Shown in pieces: positions 22,543 to 34,385 of a stretch of 64,000 nucleotides of DNA. The notes under the pieces are model-generated. The model was not told the DNA's origin. It saw nothing but the letters and a program-made list of their open reading frames with translations, and did no database searches. The position numbers were made by a program, and so were the translations under genes. Position 1 is the stretch's first letter. Each line of letters opens with the position of its first letter. Origin of the DNA: Buxus sempervirens (lineage: Eukaryota > Streptophyta > Magnoliopsida > Buxales > Buxaceae); assembly GCA_947561395.2 (NCBI GenBank), contig OX387185.1:17572366-17636365 (forward strand), in the 5' to 3' direction.

Positions 22543-22896
22543 TGTAATGCCCCAGACCCATAACCAGCAAGATATTGTCCGCTCTGGGCCCACGGGCCCT
22601 CACGGATTTGTTTTTAAGGATAACACGAGAAAACTTCCCAAGGGTCACCCATCCTAGTAGTGCTCCCACCCGAGCACGCTTAACTTTAGGGTTTCCAGGG
22701 GATTTAGTCCTGTGTTGCTCCTTAAAAGGCCTTTTGCTTAGTTGGGGGTCTCAAGACTACTTATAGCATCCCCGAGCGTTGTGGGATCCCAACCATATGC
22801 ACATCCTCTCCTGGTAGCTCGCCACTGTGATAGTTCGCTCAGGTCTCTCACCCCGCCCACATCACAGCCGCCCACTCAGACAGCCAGGATGTCACA
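22543..22896 (-). mobile_element. Solo LTR of a Cassandra-type TRIM (354 bp) carrying 5S rRNA sequence
   Basis: It starts TG, ends CA, and is flanked by GGCCT. It holds a 5S rRNA-like segment. Cassandra elements are small non-autonomous plant retrotransposons whose LTRs contain 5S rRNA sequence with its RNA polymerase III promoter. The remaining text (GATATTGTCCGC, GGGCCCACGGGCCCTCACGG) also resembles Cassandra LTRs as I remember them. Sense is the strand that reads as 5S RNA (minus). Confidence 0.88.
22621..22721 (-). ncRNA. 5S rRNA-derived segment inside the Cassandra LTR
   Basis: Minus strand contains GTTAAGCGTGCTCGGG, then GTACTAGG-like ACTACTAGGATGGGTGACC and TTGGGAAG near the 3' side, then CTCGTGTTA. 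These match the A box, intermediate element and C box region of plant 5S rRNA. Most of the first third of 5S is not recognisable. It is not a normal 5S gene but may keep a type I Pol III promoter. The C box has CCTTGGGAAG where 5S has CTCCTGGGAAG, so activity is uncertain. Confidence 0.85.
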
Positions 22897-23270
22897 GGCC
22901 TACTCCGGGTATCGGCATTGACAACACCAAACTACTCATAACGTTTGTGTTGCTCTACACCGGGGTGGAGATACAAATACCGATAAAACAAACCATGGAG
23001 GTCAATGTCATGTAGTTCTCTTATATTGGGTAATTCGCATGCCAGAGCGACATCCAAGCCTCCTAGTACACAGTCCAGTCAACATAGACTTGGTACTTTG
23101 AAATGACTGCCTACCCAGGAACTTTGTCATCCAACGTCGGCATACTCCGGGTTTCGACATTGACAACCCGGCCTACCAAGGATACGGGCTGCTCTACCCT
23201 GGTCATGGCAATACTCATGGCCATGCAATTACAGCAATAAAGTCAACATATCACATCGCTAAACCAAACT
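22897..23270. repeat. CCTACTCCGGGTATCGGCATTG-type repeats of LTR A5
   Basis: The words CCTACTCCGGGTATCGGC, CATACTCCGGGTTTCGAC and CCTACCAAGGATACGGGC correspond to the GATACCCTGAGTAGGCC repeats of copies A2 and A4 read on the other strand. A part of this block is duplicated around 22915-23160. Confidence 0.75.
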
Positions 23271-25481
23271 TAATTCAAAACCATTACTTTAATCACAAAT
23301 GAACTTGCAAATACCACCAACCTCTGGTAGCAAATAAACCAACCTTTGGTAACAAGTAAACCAACCTCTGGTGTAACAAATACTAAAACAAACCATCTTT
23401 ATCATGGGTCACTCAGGACTAGAACAATACTTTATGAAACTCCAAATGTATTTTTAAAACCAAAGTACATATTCAAACTAATCTGTGTAAACAAATAACT
23501 CAAGGAAACCTCTTTTATAAATTATGTCCAGCATACAAAATTAGATAAAACTCAGTTTAAATGATACCACAATATGAAATTCAGTAATAAAACATAGATT
23601 ACAAAAATACTTGAAATCAGCAAGAGTTATGCTCAAATACTTCTATTAGGTTGGATGAAAGTTTTCTAAGTTCTCTTAATATTCTTTGCTAAAGTTCCGT
23701 TGTTCATCTACTGGAAATTTGCTGTAGAGATTCAGTGTTTAATATTTCCAGATTATGACTAATCTTAATAAGTTCTAAGAGTCAGAGTTAATAGATGAAA
23801 ATATGAATTTGAGTTGCAAAAGGAATTATCAGCAACTCACTACTAGGTTCTATAAATATTCCTTACATTTATACTTACCTCAATTCACTAACTAATACCC
23901 ACTTCAGCAACTTATTACCTTGCTTTAGTTATCCTAGAGTAGTAATTAGGTTTAGGAAACTTGGATTAAATCTTCCATGACTCAGCCAAACTAAGCTATA
24001 ACCAAACCAAATGAAAAATCACTCTAAATCCTAACCTTTAATCACTTAAATTCTCTCCATAATTATTGGTATGAATTCAGTAGATTATAATCACTTGAAA
24101 CTAATACTGACATCTTAATTAAACTTCTAGATAGGTTTTTGAACCATAAAATTAGAGAAATCAACTCAAAATTGCTTAGCCCCACTTGGTTTTCATTTTT
24201 ATAGGGTGCTCAGACCTACTGTCAGTAGGCGGCACTCAGCGCCCCTTTGCACATCCAACACTTATAACTACGGCTGAGTACCGCTGACCTCTTGTCAGTC
24301 AGCCGTACTCGGTGCACACTTCTCTGTTCTTCTGAAACCATTTTAAACACTGCTAAATCAAATCTAAACAGGACTGAACCAATTTTAAAACTCCTCAACA
24401 ATTGAATCATGTTCATAATCCTCCTAACAACCTTCTAGAACTAATTTGGATTTAATTTAACATGAAATAACTATAATCAGAAGGATTTCGCTCGAATGAC
24501 ACTCATAGGAGATAAAACTTCAGATACAGTGATTGAATTCATGCTTCAAATCAAATACGCTTGCAATCCGGTAGAAAGTAAGTGCTACTTACTTTTAATT
24601 AAGTTCAGATTCAACTTCTAGTTTAGCTCGAGCTCCAGATCACATCCGATCGAAATTCTTCTCACATTCTCCTCTGATCAACAACTGAACCAGATCTAAT
24701 TAGATCTGAGTTTAATTCAAATTATCTTCAACAATTAATCGCTAAATTCAGATTAGAATTTCTCTTACCTGATTTCAATTTGATCTAATCAAACACTCCA
24801 TTCTCCAGAAATTTGCAGTCGTGAATAGCCTTTGGAACTTCTTCTTTCTCTTGGATCAACTCAGCAACCACACCATTTTCTCCTCTTTCTTTCTTACACG
24901 AATGCTCTCCTTCTAAACCCTAGCTCCAGATCTCCTCTTCCTTCTCAGAGGCTTTAGAAATTTCGACCAGCAACAAATCCTCTTGACTGAATTCTTGGCA
25001 GTTCTATATAGTTGCCGCCAGCCACTTTAAATTCTTCATGACTTGCTGGTTGATCACCCACAGAGATTCTCTACATGGTCAATCTCTTAACCACTTGATT
25101 AAAGACTTGTAACTCCACCACTAGTCTACATTAGCACTATCATTTTAATTAAAGCACTTAAATTAAGATATATTATTATTATTAATCACCTTGCTGAAAC
25201 ATATAATAACTATTTATCTTAAGTAACATCTTTTTTAGTAAATTTCCGAAATTCCCATAATACCCTTGCTTGCTACACCACCGAACCACCAGAGCCCAAC
25301 CAATGAAACTTAAATGACCAATTTATAATCTTTAATAATTCTTAACACTAATTTGAAATTTTACCCTAAATAACTTCCTTTTCTCCATTTCTAAAAGTTT
25401 CCACTAATTAAATAAATCAACACTCATAAATTCAAAATTTTAATTTTATTAAAAATTCGGGATTTTACACCCCGCTACCTA

Positions 25482-25538
25482 TTCTTGCAACTGGTTGAAA
25501 TCATGGGCAGAAACATTTGATTGATTCTCAGGATTCAT
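25482..25538 (-). pseudogene. N-terminal end of Tat/Ogre gag
   Basis: From Met at 25538 the minus strand reads MNPENQSNVSAHDFNQLQE and then a TAG stop beside the edge of LTR A5. The gag resumes at 22009 with MEKVGVIQNELREV. The linking residues are lost or altered by the LTR insertion and deletion, so the assignment of this start is moderate. Confidence 0.55.
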
Positions 25539-25849
25539 CTTGGCAGTTCTTGATCTCAGAAAGTTTGAACTCCGATTTGCAGTGATGATTGCTTCAAAGG
25601 AAGACCTTGTAAAAAGAAAAGATAAAGAAACAAAATCAGTGCATAATTCAACTCAAACTCACACAATTTATATATGCGTGTATGCATGTTTGGGGTGAAC
25701 ATGAGTTTGAATCACAATTTTTTGTTTTGTTTTTCTTATTTTTTTTTTGTTTTTGTTGAAATTGACCTTGTGAAGATAAGTGGTTGGTACAAATGACCAT
25801 CCAAAAGAATGTTTGGAATTTAAAGGCTTCCAAAAGGTCCCAAAGCATA
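25539..25849 (-). other. Leader next to gag start
   Basis: Contains a T-rich stretch (25716-25755). I see no gene in it. It lies between the tandem repeat block and gag. Confidence 0.4.
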
Positions 25850-27240
25850 AGAAATGTCTGAAATTTAGAGGCTTTCAGACAGCCCGAAGGATATGTGTCT
25901 ATAATTCAGAGGCTTATAAATTGCCCAAAGAGATTGATGTTTGAAATTCAAAGGCTTTCAAACGGCTGAAAAAGGGTGTGTTTAAAATTCAGAGGCTTTT
26001 AGACAGCCCAAAGAGATTGAATTTTGAAATTTAGAGGCTTTCAAACGGCCCAAAAATGTTGTGTCTAAAATTTAGAGGCTTTTAGATGGTCAAAAGAGAT
26101 GCGTGTCTATAATTCAGAGGCTTATAGATGGTCCATGATATGAGTTCTAGAATTACTCAGGCTTCTAGAGGTCTATGAAGATAAAATTCTAAAATTTCAG
26201 GCTTCCAGAGATCCTATGAATAAAGGAATTACGCAGGCTTCCTTAGGCCTACAAAAATTTCTTAGAATTACGCAAGATTCCAAGGGCTTATGAAGTTTTG
26301 AAAAAAAATCTGGAATTTCAGGCTTCCGGCCATCTTATGAGTTAAGGAATTAGCAGGCTTCCTTAGGCCTATGAAAATTTCTTAGAATTACGCAAGCTTC
26401 CAAGGGCTTATGAAGTTTTAAAAAAAATCTGGAATTTTAGGCTTTCAGCCATCTTATGAGTTAAGGAATTAGCAGGCTTCCTTAGGCCTATGAAAATTTC
26501 TTGGAATTATGCAAGCTTCCAAGGACTTATGAAGATCTTGAATTATTTGGAATTTCAAGCTTCCAATAGTCCTATGAGTTTTAGGAATTACTCAGGCTTC
26601 CTAAAGGCCTATGAAGATTTCTTGGAATTACGCATGCTTCCAAGGGCCTATAACATTAAAATCTAAAATTCAAAAGCTTTCAGGGGCCTATGGAATGGAT
26701 TATGAAATTTGGAAGAATTCTGAAATTTAAAGGCTTTCAGATGGCTTATGAAGCTTTTGAAATGATTTTCAGCTTATAGAGTGAAAAATAAGTTCCAATT
26801 TATTTCAAAGAAATTGATTTTTTGTGATTTTTCCTTTTGCATTTTTGTTTGCAATTCAAAGGTTTCCAAATGACCTATGAAAAAGATTTTACAAAATTTT
26901 TGGGACTCCAAGGTTCATAAAAGACCTAAGAAATGATTTTAAATATTTTTGGGATTCAGAGGTTCCCAAATGACCTGTGAATTTTTTTTTGAAAATTTTT
27001 TGAGATTCAAAGGTTCCCAATGGACCTATGAAAGATTTTTGAAAATATTTTTGAGATTCAAAGGTTCTCAATGGACCTATGAAAGAATAATTTTGGAATT
27101 TTTTTTTGAGATTCCTAGATTCAACATGATCCTATGGAATCTTTTTGAAAGATTTTTGGGATTCAAAGGTTCCCGAAGGACCTATGGAAGGATTTTTTTT
27201 CTCTGAAAAGTTTTTTGGAATTCCAAGGTTTCCAAAGTGC
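25850..27240. repeat. Long diverged tandem repeat block of the Tat/Ogre leader
   Basis: About 25 copies of a unit near 50-60 bp. Variants include AATTTAGAGGCTTTCAGACA, AATTACGCAGGCTTCCTTAG and GATTCAAAGGTTCCCAATGG, each followed by a CCTATGAA-type word. Three sub-blocks (25850-26130, 26140-26660, 26860-27240) have their own unit type. Tandem repeats in the untranslated leader are common in Ogre elements. Confidence 0.85.
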
Positions 27241-29426
27241 CTATGAATTTATTTAAAAAAGCTTCTCTTGGGAATCAAAATGTTTCTTAAAGAAGAACTT
27301 TTTGAAAATTTAAGTTTTAAAGACTTAAAACTTAAGAGCCTCTTGAAAGAAGTATTTCATTTTTTTAGCTTGATATGATCCCCATTAGCTTATTTATTTA
27401 TTTATTTATTTTAAATAAGCCAATCATAAGACTAATCTTTAACTCATCATAAAGATAAGTTATGCAAAGATGTAGTCCTATGTTGACTTATTAATTAATA
27501 CTTCCCAAAATTAGAAATTTAAGCACATTTGGGAATTTTGATTTCTTTTCAGGTTTAGAGGCCTTGTTGGGACTTTCTTGAGAAAAATTGGCACCAAGGA
27601 AGATGGTGCTTCAGTTTCTTTTTGATGTACTTGCTTTAAATTTTGAAACAAAGATGTATTTTGTCCCAAAATTAGGTTTAATCCTTCATTACATCATTTG
27701 ATCATTTAAATTAATCCCAATTAATGCCATTGAGGTGCTTACAAGTCATTTATAATGTTTTATGCATTATATGTTGAGAGAATTTGGGACTAAAAATTCT
27801 TTTTGGGTTATAACCAAAATATCAGATCGGTCAAAGCGTCTTTATATTGTAATTGAAATTTATATTCGGTCATTGTATAAAAACTGCTTCATCGAAATTG
27901 AATATCGGTCATGGATAAAAACCATTGTAACCGATCTATGTTTTCAGTTAATGCCCAAAAAAAGGCTTTTCTTGATTTAATTGCTTCTCAAGTTTTTATG
28001 AACATCTTATATTTATTCCCACTCATTGTTCACCTTTGTTTGCACCTAGGGAATGCCTCAAATTAGGCTTGACTCTTCACTAATGCAAATTTACCATGAA
28101 TAGTATAATAAGAAAGGAATGTCATTAAATACCACCACCATTAAACCCGTACAATGATCTTCACATGAATCAAAATAGAAGTAAACTTGAAACTAGAATA
28201 CAAAAGGGCCTTTAAAGGCCAATTATTACAAGTTTTGCCTTCAAAAAGGGCTTTCAATAAAGATGAAAACTCCTATACTAATTTTCAAAATGCCTTCTGA
28301 TCCATAGCACTTTTTAGCACCTTTCCTCCATTATTCCTGCAAAAAGAGGGTTAGCTCATATTCATAGGATAGGTGCGCATGGGCTCCCTCCAAAATCAGA
28401 CACCAAATGCATGGATTTTGGACTTTTGGGTTGCCTCCTTTGGAATTTGGGTTGGATTACGGCTAAAGAGAGTTTTGAACTCTACTTATGGGTTACACCA
28501 TTCCTAAGGATCAACACTTTCTTGGGGAAACCAAATTCCTATGTAAATAAATACCCATGAACATGACTTGTAAGATTAACAAGTAGTTTTTAAATAACAA
28601 GAAAGGAAAGATTACCTTGTTACCTTGTATTTACCTTCATTATAGATGATTTCCATATCATACCTTCATTTTGAAGCATATATACATCCTTCCCTCAATT
28701 ACAAATCTAATCCCCAAACGTAATTGGTTTACTTTGGCCAAAAATGTGAAACATCACCTTCATGCATAAGATGGTTTTGGGTTTTGGTTTAATGGCAACC
28801 TAGACCTCAAGCCTAGTGTATGACTAGAATCAAAAGATCCACAATGTCATCACATCATTAGCTCAAAGATCTAGGGTGAATGTTTTCATTTTCGTTTTTC
28901 GAAGTAATGGCCTTGGTGCGCTAAGCTACACACATTTGAGTTCAACTTCCTATAGGTAATAGGTGGCTGTGCAAAGAGGTTTAAAATGTGCTCAAGTGCA
29001 TTTGTAAATGATAGGTCACATTCACAACGTCCCTATCCCTTGCCACTCTTTTTTCGTAGCTAAGCACATTTACATTCCCATTCAAAGGCATGATATGGAG
29101 ATCATATATAAAGTAAAGAAATACAACCAAAAAAAGCATGTGAATCAACATACAAGCATGCTCATAGTTATCATACCATCTTCAAATCAAGCATACAAAC
29201 ATGTTATCATGACCAAACAAAGGTAAATAAGCATGAAAATCATGATAAAGCATACAAGACATGCTCAAAGTATGTACACCTCATGTTAAGCATGTTTATG
29301 GTTACCACACAATCTCAAAAGTCTAAATCAAGCATTCAAAGCATGCTATTACAATTAACAAATCAGCAAGCAAGCAAAATCAAAGTAAAGCATGATTTAG
29401 CAAACAAACATGGCTTAAACCTTCAC
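27241..29426 (-). other. Untranslated leader of the Tat/Ogre element
   Basis: No open frame or known RNA. It contains short phrases typical of this leader class and lies between the PBS and the tandem repeat block. Ogre elements usually have an extra ORF1 here; I see none intact. Confidence 0.5.
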
Positions 29427-29445
29427 GTCCCCAGCGGAGTCGCCA
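29427..29445 (-). other. Primer-binding site of the Tat/Ogre element
   Basis: Minus strand reads TGGCGACTCCGCTGGGGAC, the Tat/Ogre-type PBS (complementary to a tRNA-Arg 3' end in known Ogre elements). It is two bases from the LTR edge at 29448. Confidence 0.9.
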
Positions 29446-30849
29446 GTTGTGAGACATGAAAAATCACCTAAATGACTTTCTAATCATCACACGGGGTTCA
29501 CAAAAAAATTGGAGTCGCCACCATTCAAGTTAGGGTATGAATGGATACCAAAGTGATCATAAAAAGAACAAAATAGAGCTAAGTATCTCTAATTCATGGT
29601 CTTGTCCAGAGATTGGGTAAGGAGATTAATTTTTGAATTGGGGAAGGTGTTAGGCACTCCTACTCATCCACACAAGGTGGTTGCCAAATGCCATTCATGC
29701 TTTAAAGAATTGCTTGCAAGCAAAAATCAATCAAAAGTACTTATAAAAGACAAAAGTATGTATGGTTTTTCAATATGAGTGGTCTAATTGATTCTAGACT
29801 CTCTATATGAATATACCACTTCTAGGGTTTCATGATTGAATAAAAATCAAAATGAACTCAAAGAAAAATAAGCTTTAAGCCAAACTTGGAAAATCAACTT
29901 AAGGTTAAATCATTAAAACTTTGAAAACTCAACCAACCATAAGTCTTCCAATCTAAACTCAAATTGACTAAAACCAAAGCCATTTGAAGGTTTATATAAA
30001 GTAGAAAACACAGTATAAATTTCACTCAAATCTAATAAAAATCGAAGAAAATACATTTGCTGAAATCCACTGTTATAAAACTATAAAAACAATGAATGGC
30101 CATGTGATATGAGTTGAAACCACTTGAAATACATTGAAGAAATAACTCAAAATCATTTAGAGTACAGATCTAGCTTAGATCTCTCATTAATTGGAAAAGG
30201 AAGGCCAAATCTACTCAAATTGATGAAAGACATCAAAATAAGAGAGATTAGGCCATAAGGTCTTCTCTAAAAAATTAAGTCATTTGAAACCAATTCACAA
30301 AACCCTGAGAGATTATTCTAAGGCTTTTGATCTCAGATCTACCATATTGAACATGGTAAATCTAAGATATATGCCTTATATTAACCAAAAAAGAATCTAG
30401 TGATGTATGTGTAGTTGTGTGAGAAATCAAAGTTTTAGGAGAAAACGGGGATCTAATGCTATGGAGAGCATAGATCCATACAATTTCTCTAGATTTGAAG
30501 CAAGATCACATGAGATAACAACCAAAATATCAAAAACATGCAAGAGTATCATTACATACAGGGTTCTAAACTAAGGATCCATTCCTATTCTCGTTTCCCC
30601 TAATTTTCTCTTCACGTTTTACAGCTAGAGAGGGTGCTTAAGGTACTTAGAGAGAGGTTTGGGGTTACAACCACATCCAGGTCTCTACACTACAGAAAGG
30701 TAGAAGAAGAGATTGTTCTAAGATTAAAAAGAAAAGAGAAGAACAGAGTCTTACCTTGGTTGCTTGAGAGAGTTGAGAGGCAGGGGTTCCCTTCTTCTCC
30801 AGGAGTTCTTCAAGCTTCAATTTTCAGCCATTTGCTTAAGGAGAGACCT

Positions 30850-30862
30850 TCTATTTATATGC
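30850..30862 (-). promoter_or_regulatory. TATA box of LTR C2
   Basis: Sense CATATAAATAGAAGG, upstream of the PBS by about 1.4 kb, the expected place for an LTR promoter. Confidence 0.6.
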
Positions 30863-31059
30863 AAAAGTTAAGGGTATAGAAGGTCACAAGGGTAGGCAAA
30901 AGCTTTTTCTAGATTCTTTCAACTCAATTTTAAGGCATGAGTTGGAGTAAATCTATAAGTTTCGGAGGATAAATAGGGGAGATCAAGTTTCCTAGAGAGA
31001 GGTATGAATGGTAAATAAGGCTTATATCTCGAGCCTTTGCAAATTGGTAAAATTTGTGC

Positions 31060-31175
31060 GTATCCGCATATGTCATGCGGTTTTATTCAAACCGCATTAT
31101 ATATGCGGGCACAGTTAAAACTGCATACTGTCTGCGGACACAAGCAAATCCGCACAAAGTATGCGGGCAGTACAT
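31060..31175. repeat. CCGCAT/ATGCGG hairpin array in LTR C2
   Basis: TCCGCATATGTCATGCGG, CCGCATTATATATGCGG, CTGCATACTGTCTGCGG and TCCGCACAAAGTATGCGG follow one another, each a stem-loop of about 6-7 bp. Confidence 0.85.
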
Positions 31176-31281
31176 GTATTACCAATTTTGAGGTTCTGAC
31201 ATGTGTCAAAACTCAGTTAAGGTGCTTTAAATATATTTTCATTTATTTTCTCACATTGTAGTGCAATTTGGGGTGTCTACA

Positions 31282-32637
31282 AACGATGGAAGGGGTGTAC
31301 ACATAGGCTTCATGCACTTATGTGGACACATGCATCACCGTTGGACCAACAGATTTTCCGGCCAAGGGATCTAGCAGATTTCAAGTCAGATAATAGGGTG
31401 GATTCGTGGAATTCTAAAAGGGGATCTTTGGGGAGACTTGTTTGAGGAATTTTAGGTGAGCACATTGGGAGCTTTTCGGAGAATTTGAGAGAGATTTTAG
31501 GAGAGGACGTCTAGATTATAGGAGGGACGAGGGAGGCGGCTGCTAGGTTAAGAAAACCAGTTTTGTAAAGTAAATAAGAGTTTCATAGATTCAATTTAGA
31601 TATTTAAGAACTATAAGTAATCAAAATCTAATGGATAAGTATAAGCATTGACTCATGGAGAACAAATAGGATTTTTAATAGATTGACGTCAATAGATCAA
31701 TCCAAACGTGCAAACCAGTTTTGTAAAATAATTGTGGTTAGAAGGACATTTTAGGTATGTGAAAATTGAGAACACTTAAGGTAGTTCGTGCTTTTAATAG
31801 TAATACAGACAGACATATATATGTATGCATATAATAGAACAAGGTTATTTTGAGAGGAAAATTGTATTCTTGGCTATGCTTTCAAAGTGGCTTTCCTACT
31901 TTATACACAATTCACATTAGGCAAAAATCTACGTAACTTTTTTGTGTGTATCATAATAAAATTCTCATGTTTTCATATGTTCATGGCAGTGCTTTTGGGA
32001 TCAACTAGATGATGGGTTCCCAAATGGCACACCAGTTAGGACCAAAAAACAATCTGATTGGATTAGGTTTCTTATTGGCAGCAACACATTTTGTCCCATT
32101 ATTTTGACTATGCACTCCAGAAGACTGTATGTGATGAATTATATTTTTCTCGTCAATTACCATTTGCACCAGAGATTTTCTGGGATTAATGGCCACTCAT
32201 GCCGAGTCCTCATGCTTGGGTGTTGGGGATAATAGACTGTCATCAACTTGTAATGTTGCACAAGCTATGGATCTAACTATCTTAAATAATACCAAACCAT
32301 CTGTTCAAATGAAATGATTACTTCACCTACTTCTGTTCAAGGTTATTAGCCTAATCATTAGTTTGAATTTTGTGTGTGTGTGTGCGTGGCAGAAACTGAT
32401 TGGTGGTTAGAGATTTTTCTATTAAGACCACTTTATATTATTCTACTAGTCATTTTCTATATTCCAGAGCATGACTGCCATGGCCATACATGAAAATTTA
32501 TTGGAATTAGTTGTCCAAAATCTACATTCGTTTAACAATGTGTTCCTATACTACAGGTGTTGCTATGTGCTACCTCTGATCCCTTGCTAGCAGCTTTTCC
32601 ATTGTATTCACTCATTGTTTTGTAAGCACTGGCCTTT
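31282..32637. other. Flanking DNA without a recognisable gene
   Basis: This is what the Tat/Ogre 5' LTR abuts. Only short, unconvincing frames are present and I see no family match. It contains a short (TG)n run at 32371-32385. Confidence 0.5.
32633..32637. repeat. Target site duplication CCTTT (left) of solo LTR A2
   Basis: Repeated exactly at 34984-34988. Confidence 0.93.
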
Positions 32638-33384
32638 TGTAAGACCCTGAATTTTGGTAAGGTATTATTATTTTTATTATTATTAAAATATAGTTGTGTG
32701 CTTGTTAACTTAAATGGATGCGGGAATATGTAGGGTTTGGGCGAGCATGCACAGGATCAAGGACTTTAAAGACTGTACAATACTTTTGGCGCATACAAGG
32801 TAAATATACAAAAGGGGAAATTTAGGTCTTCGGGTTGTTAGAATACTCGTAGCAATACTTTTGGCAAAACTTTCGTTAGCTGAAGAAGTTGGGCGACTTG
32901 GCGATTCGTGGCTCTGGTGTGGCGATTAGGGTTTTGCTGAGAAGAACGAGAGCTGCAAATAGCTGCGATCGGATAGTTGGAGTCGGAGATACAGCTTCGG
33001 GTTATTTACTCTCGCGAGCAGGGGATAGTTCGGCTACCTTCGCATCCTCGCGCGCAGCCGGAAAACGTGATCGGCCGAGGTTGTGTTATTCTGGGATAAG
33101 CGTATAAGAGTAAGTAGCATTGATTTACAATTGAGGTTTTGTGTTTATTCGTGAGTTTATTCTGATGCATGAGTGACTTCTGAGTTTTCTGGGTTTTTCT
33201 GGAATACCAAGAGTCCGAGCATGAGATTGAAATGCAACTTGAAATTAAATGTCTTTAGATTAAATCCAAAACTGGTTGGGAAGTATTCTGGGAACATTAG
33301 GAGTGTATTGGAACAATTACAGACTGAAACAAATCGGCCAGAGATAGAGATCTCGAAATAACAGAGAGTCGAAAATCGCAGTGG

Positions 33385-33650
33385 GTATCCGCCGAGTTGG
33401 CGCCCACTCGCGCTCACTTAAGAAGTAGGCGCCCTGTTGAAATTCTATTATCCGCCGAGCTGGCGCCCACTTGGCGCTCAGCTCGCGCTCACTAAAATGT
33501 ATGCGCGAATCTCGCGTGAAGCCGGCGCCCATCTCGCGCCCTTTTCCCGCTCAGCTCGCGCCCAATTAGCGTCGAGTGAGCGCATAGTCCCATTTCGGCC
33601 TAAATCCTATCCGCCGACTGGCGCTCACTTCAGGAAGTGAGCGCATACCC
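33385..33650. repeat. GAGCGC/GGCGCC palindromic array in LTR A2
   Basis: Repeated GGCGCCCACTTGGCGCTCA-type words with GCTCGCGCTCACT. It corresponds to 4030-4300 of A1. Confidence 0.8.
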
Positions 33651-34254
33651 AATTTAACTTGCCGAAAGTGATTCTTGACTGAACCAAGGGGGATTTTGAT
33701 GTCTTGAGGTTTATACCATTTAACCAATCACTTGTTTGGGAACCTTGGAACCTGCATTACTTATTAAATTCCTAGAGGAAATTCTAGTGGCAAATTCCCA
33801 AAGGCTTCTAAGGTTGAGTTTAGGTTATTTGTATATGTTGTGCTGGATACCAAAACAATGGGAGTTCCTAGTAATTTTCCCTCGAATTTATACACTGTTT
33901 TGATTGAGAAATTATTGACTTCTGGTTTCACTTGTTTGGAAAATTCTGAATGTATTGTAAGGTTTTCTTGGTATGAATAATTGTGTTTTGTATTCAAATG
34001 GCATGTGTTGCGGAAATGAGAAAATACTGAAAGTACTTGAGATACTGCTTGGTCCAGAGGGACAGGTGATGAACTGTGATGAGTTATACATGATGTGGAA
34101 TGAATGGTTTTACTTTGATATTGGAATTGAGATTATACGATGATTTACTGTTTTTGGTTTAGCTTGTCCTGGATCCAGATGCTTAAGCTTAGTAATGTAA
34201 TGTTATTGTTGGTTGTTGAAATTGCATGGCCTTGTGTGTTGCCACAACCGGTGT

Positions 34255-34385
34255 AAAGCAGCCAGAAACCCTGAGTAGGCCTGGTTGTCAATTCAGAAAC
34301 CCGGGGAGTAGGCCTGCATTGGATGACGAAACCCTGAGTAGGCCGTCATTTCAGAGTTTCCGAAACCCTGAGTAGGCCGGAACTG
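34255..34385. repeat. GAAACCCTGAGTAGGCC repeats in LTR A2
   Basis: Four degenerate copies of GAAACCCTGAGTAGGCC separated by short spacers. The spacers themselves repeat the preceding few bases (CTGGTTGTCA, TGGATGACG, CGTCATTTCAG). Confidence 0.85.

Larger units (their letters stand above)
22095..24592 (-). other. Predicted LTR intron, copy A5
   Basis: Donor AAAA|GTAAGTAGCAC (24582-24592). Partner GTGCTACTTAC (22140-22150) is a perfect 11-bp complement. Hairpin AGGATA-TTCG-TATCTT follows, in which the outer G-C pair of other copies is replaced by A-U. Acceptor TTTTGTTTTCAG at 22095. The intron also holds the Cassandra LTR. Confidence 0.5.
22010..25469 (-). mobile_element. Family A LTR copy A5, 3' end truncated, with nested Cassandra LTR
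   Basis: The right edge is GGGATTTTACA at 25469 (sense start TGTAAAATCCC). The left edge is missing: no GGGGCGTTACA end or target duplication is seen before gag resumes at 22009, so the last 80 or so bases of the LTR and perhaps some gag were deleted. Predicted intron, hairpin module and a hairpin-rich segment (24205-24320) are all present. Confidence 0.85.
14926..31281 (-). mobile_element. Tat/Ogre-type Ty3/gypsy element, minus strand, 5' part, heavily nested
   Basis: Minus-strand order is: 5' LTR (29448-31281), PBS, long leader, tandem repeat block, then gag in several pieces. The PBS TGGCGACTCCGCTGGGGAC is the one used by Ogre/Tat elements. The gag sequence and the YH...GH...C knuckle-like C-terminus also fit Tat/Ogre. 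It is interrupted by solo LTR A5 (itself holding a Cassandra LTR) and solo LTR C1 (itself holding solo LTR B1). Protease, RT and integrase are not found, so the element is deleted past gag. Confidence 0.85.
29448..31281 (-). mobile_element. 5' LTR of the Tat/Ogre element (family C copy C2, 1834 bp)
   Basis: Sense (minus) starts TGTAGACACCCC at 31281 and ends CATGTCTCACA at 29448, followed by the PBS. It is similar along its length to C1 (15669-21221) and C3 (58174-59798). It contains the TATA box at 30850 and the CCGCAT hairpin array at 31060. Confidence 0.92.

Noticed and set aside
22621-22721. A genuine 5S rRNA gene
   Set aside because: Only the last two thirds resemble 5S, it lies in a TG...CA element with a target duplication, and there is no tandem 5S array.
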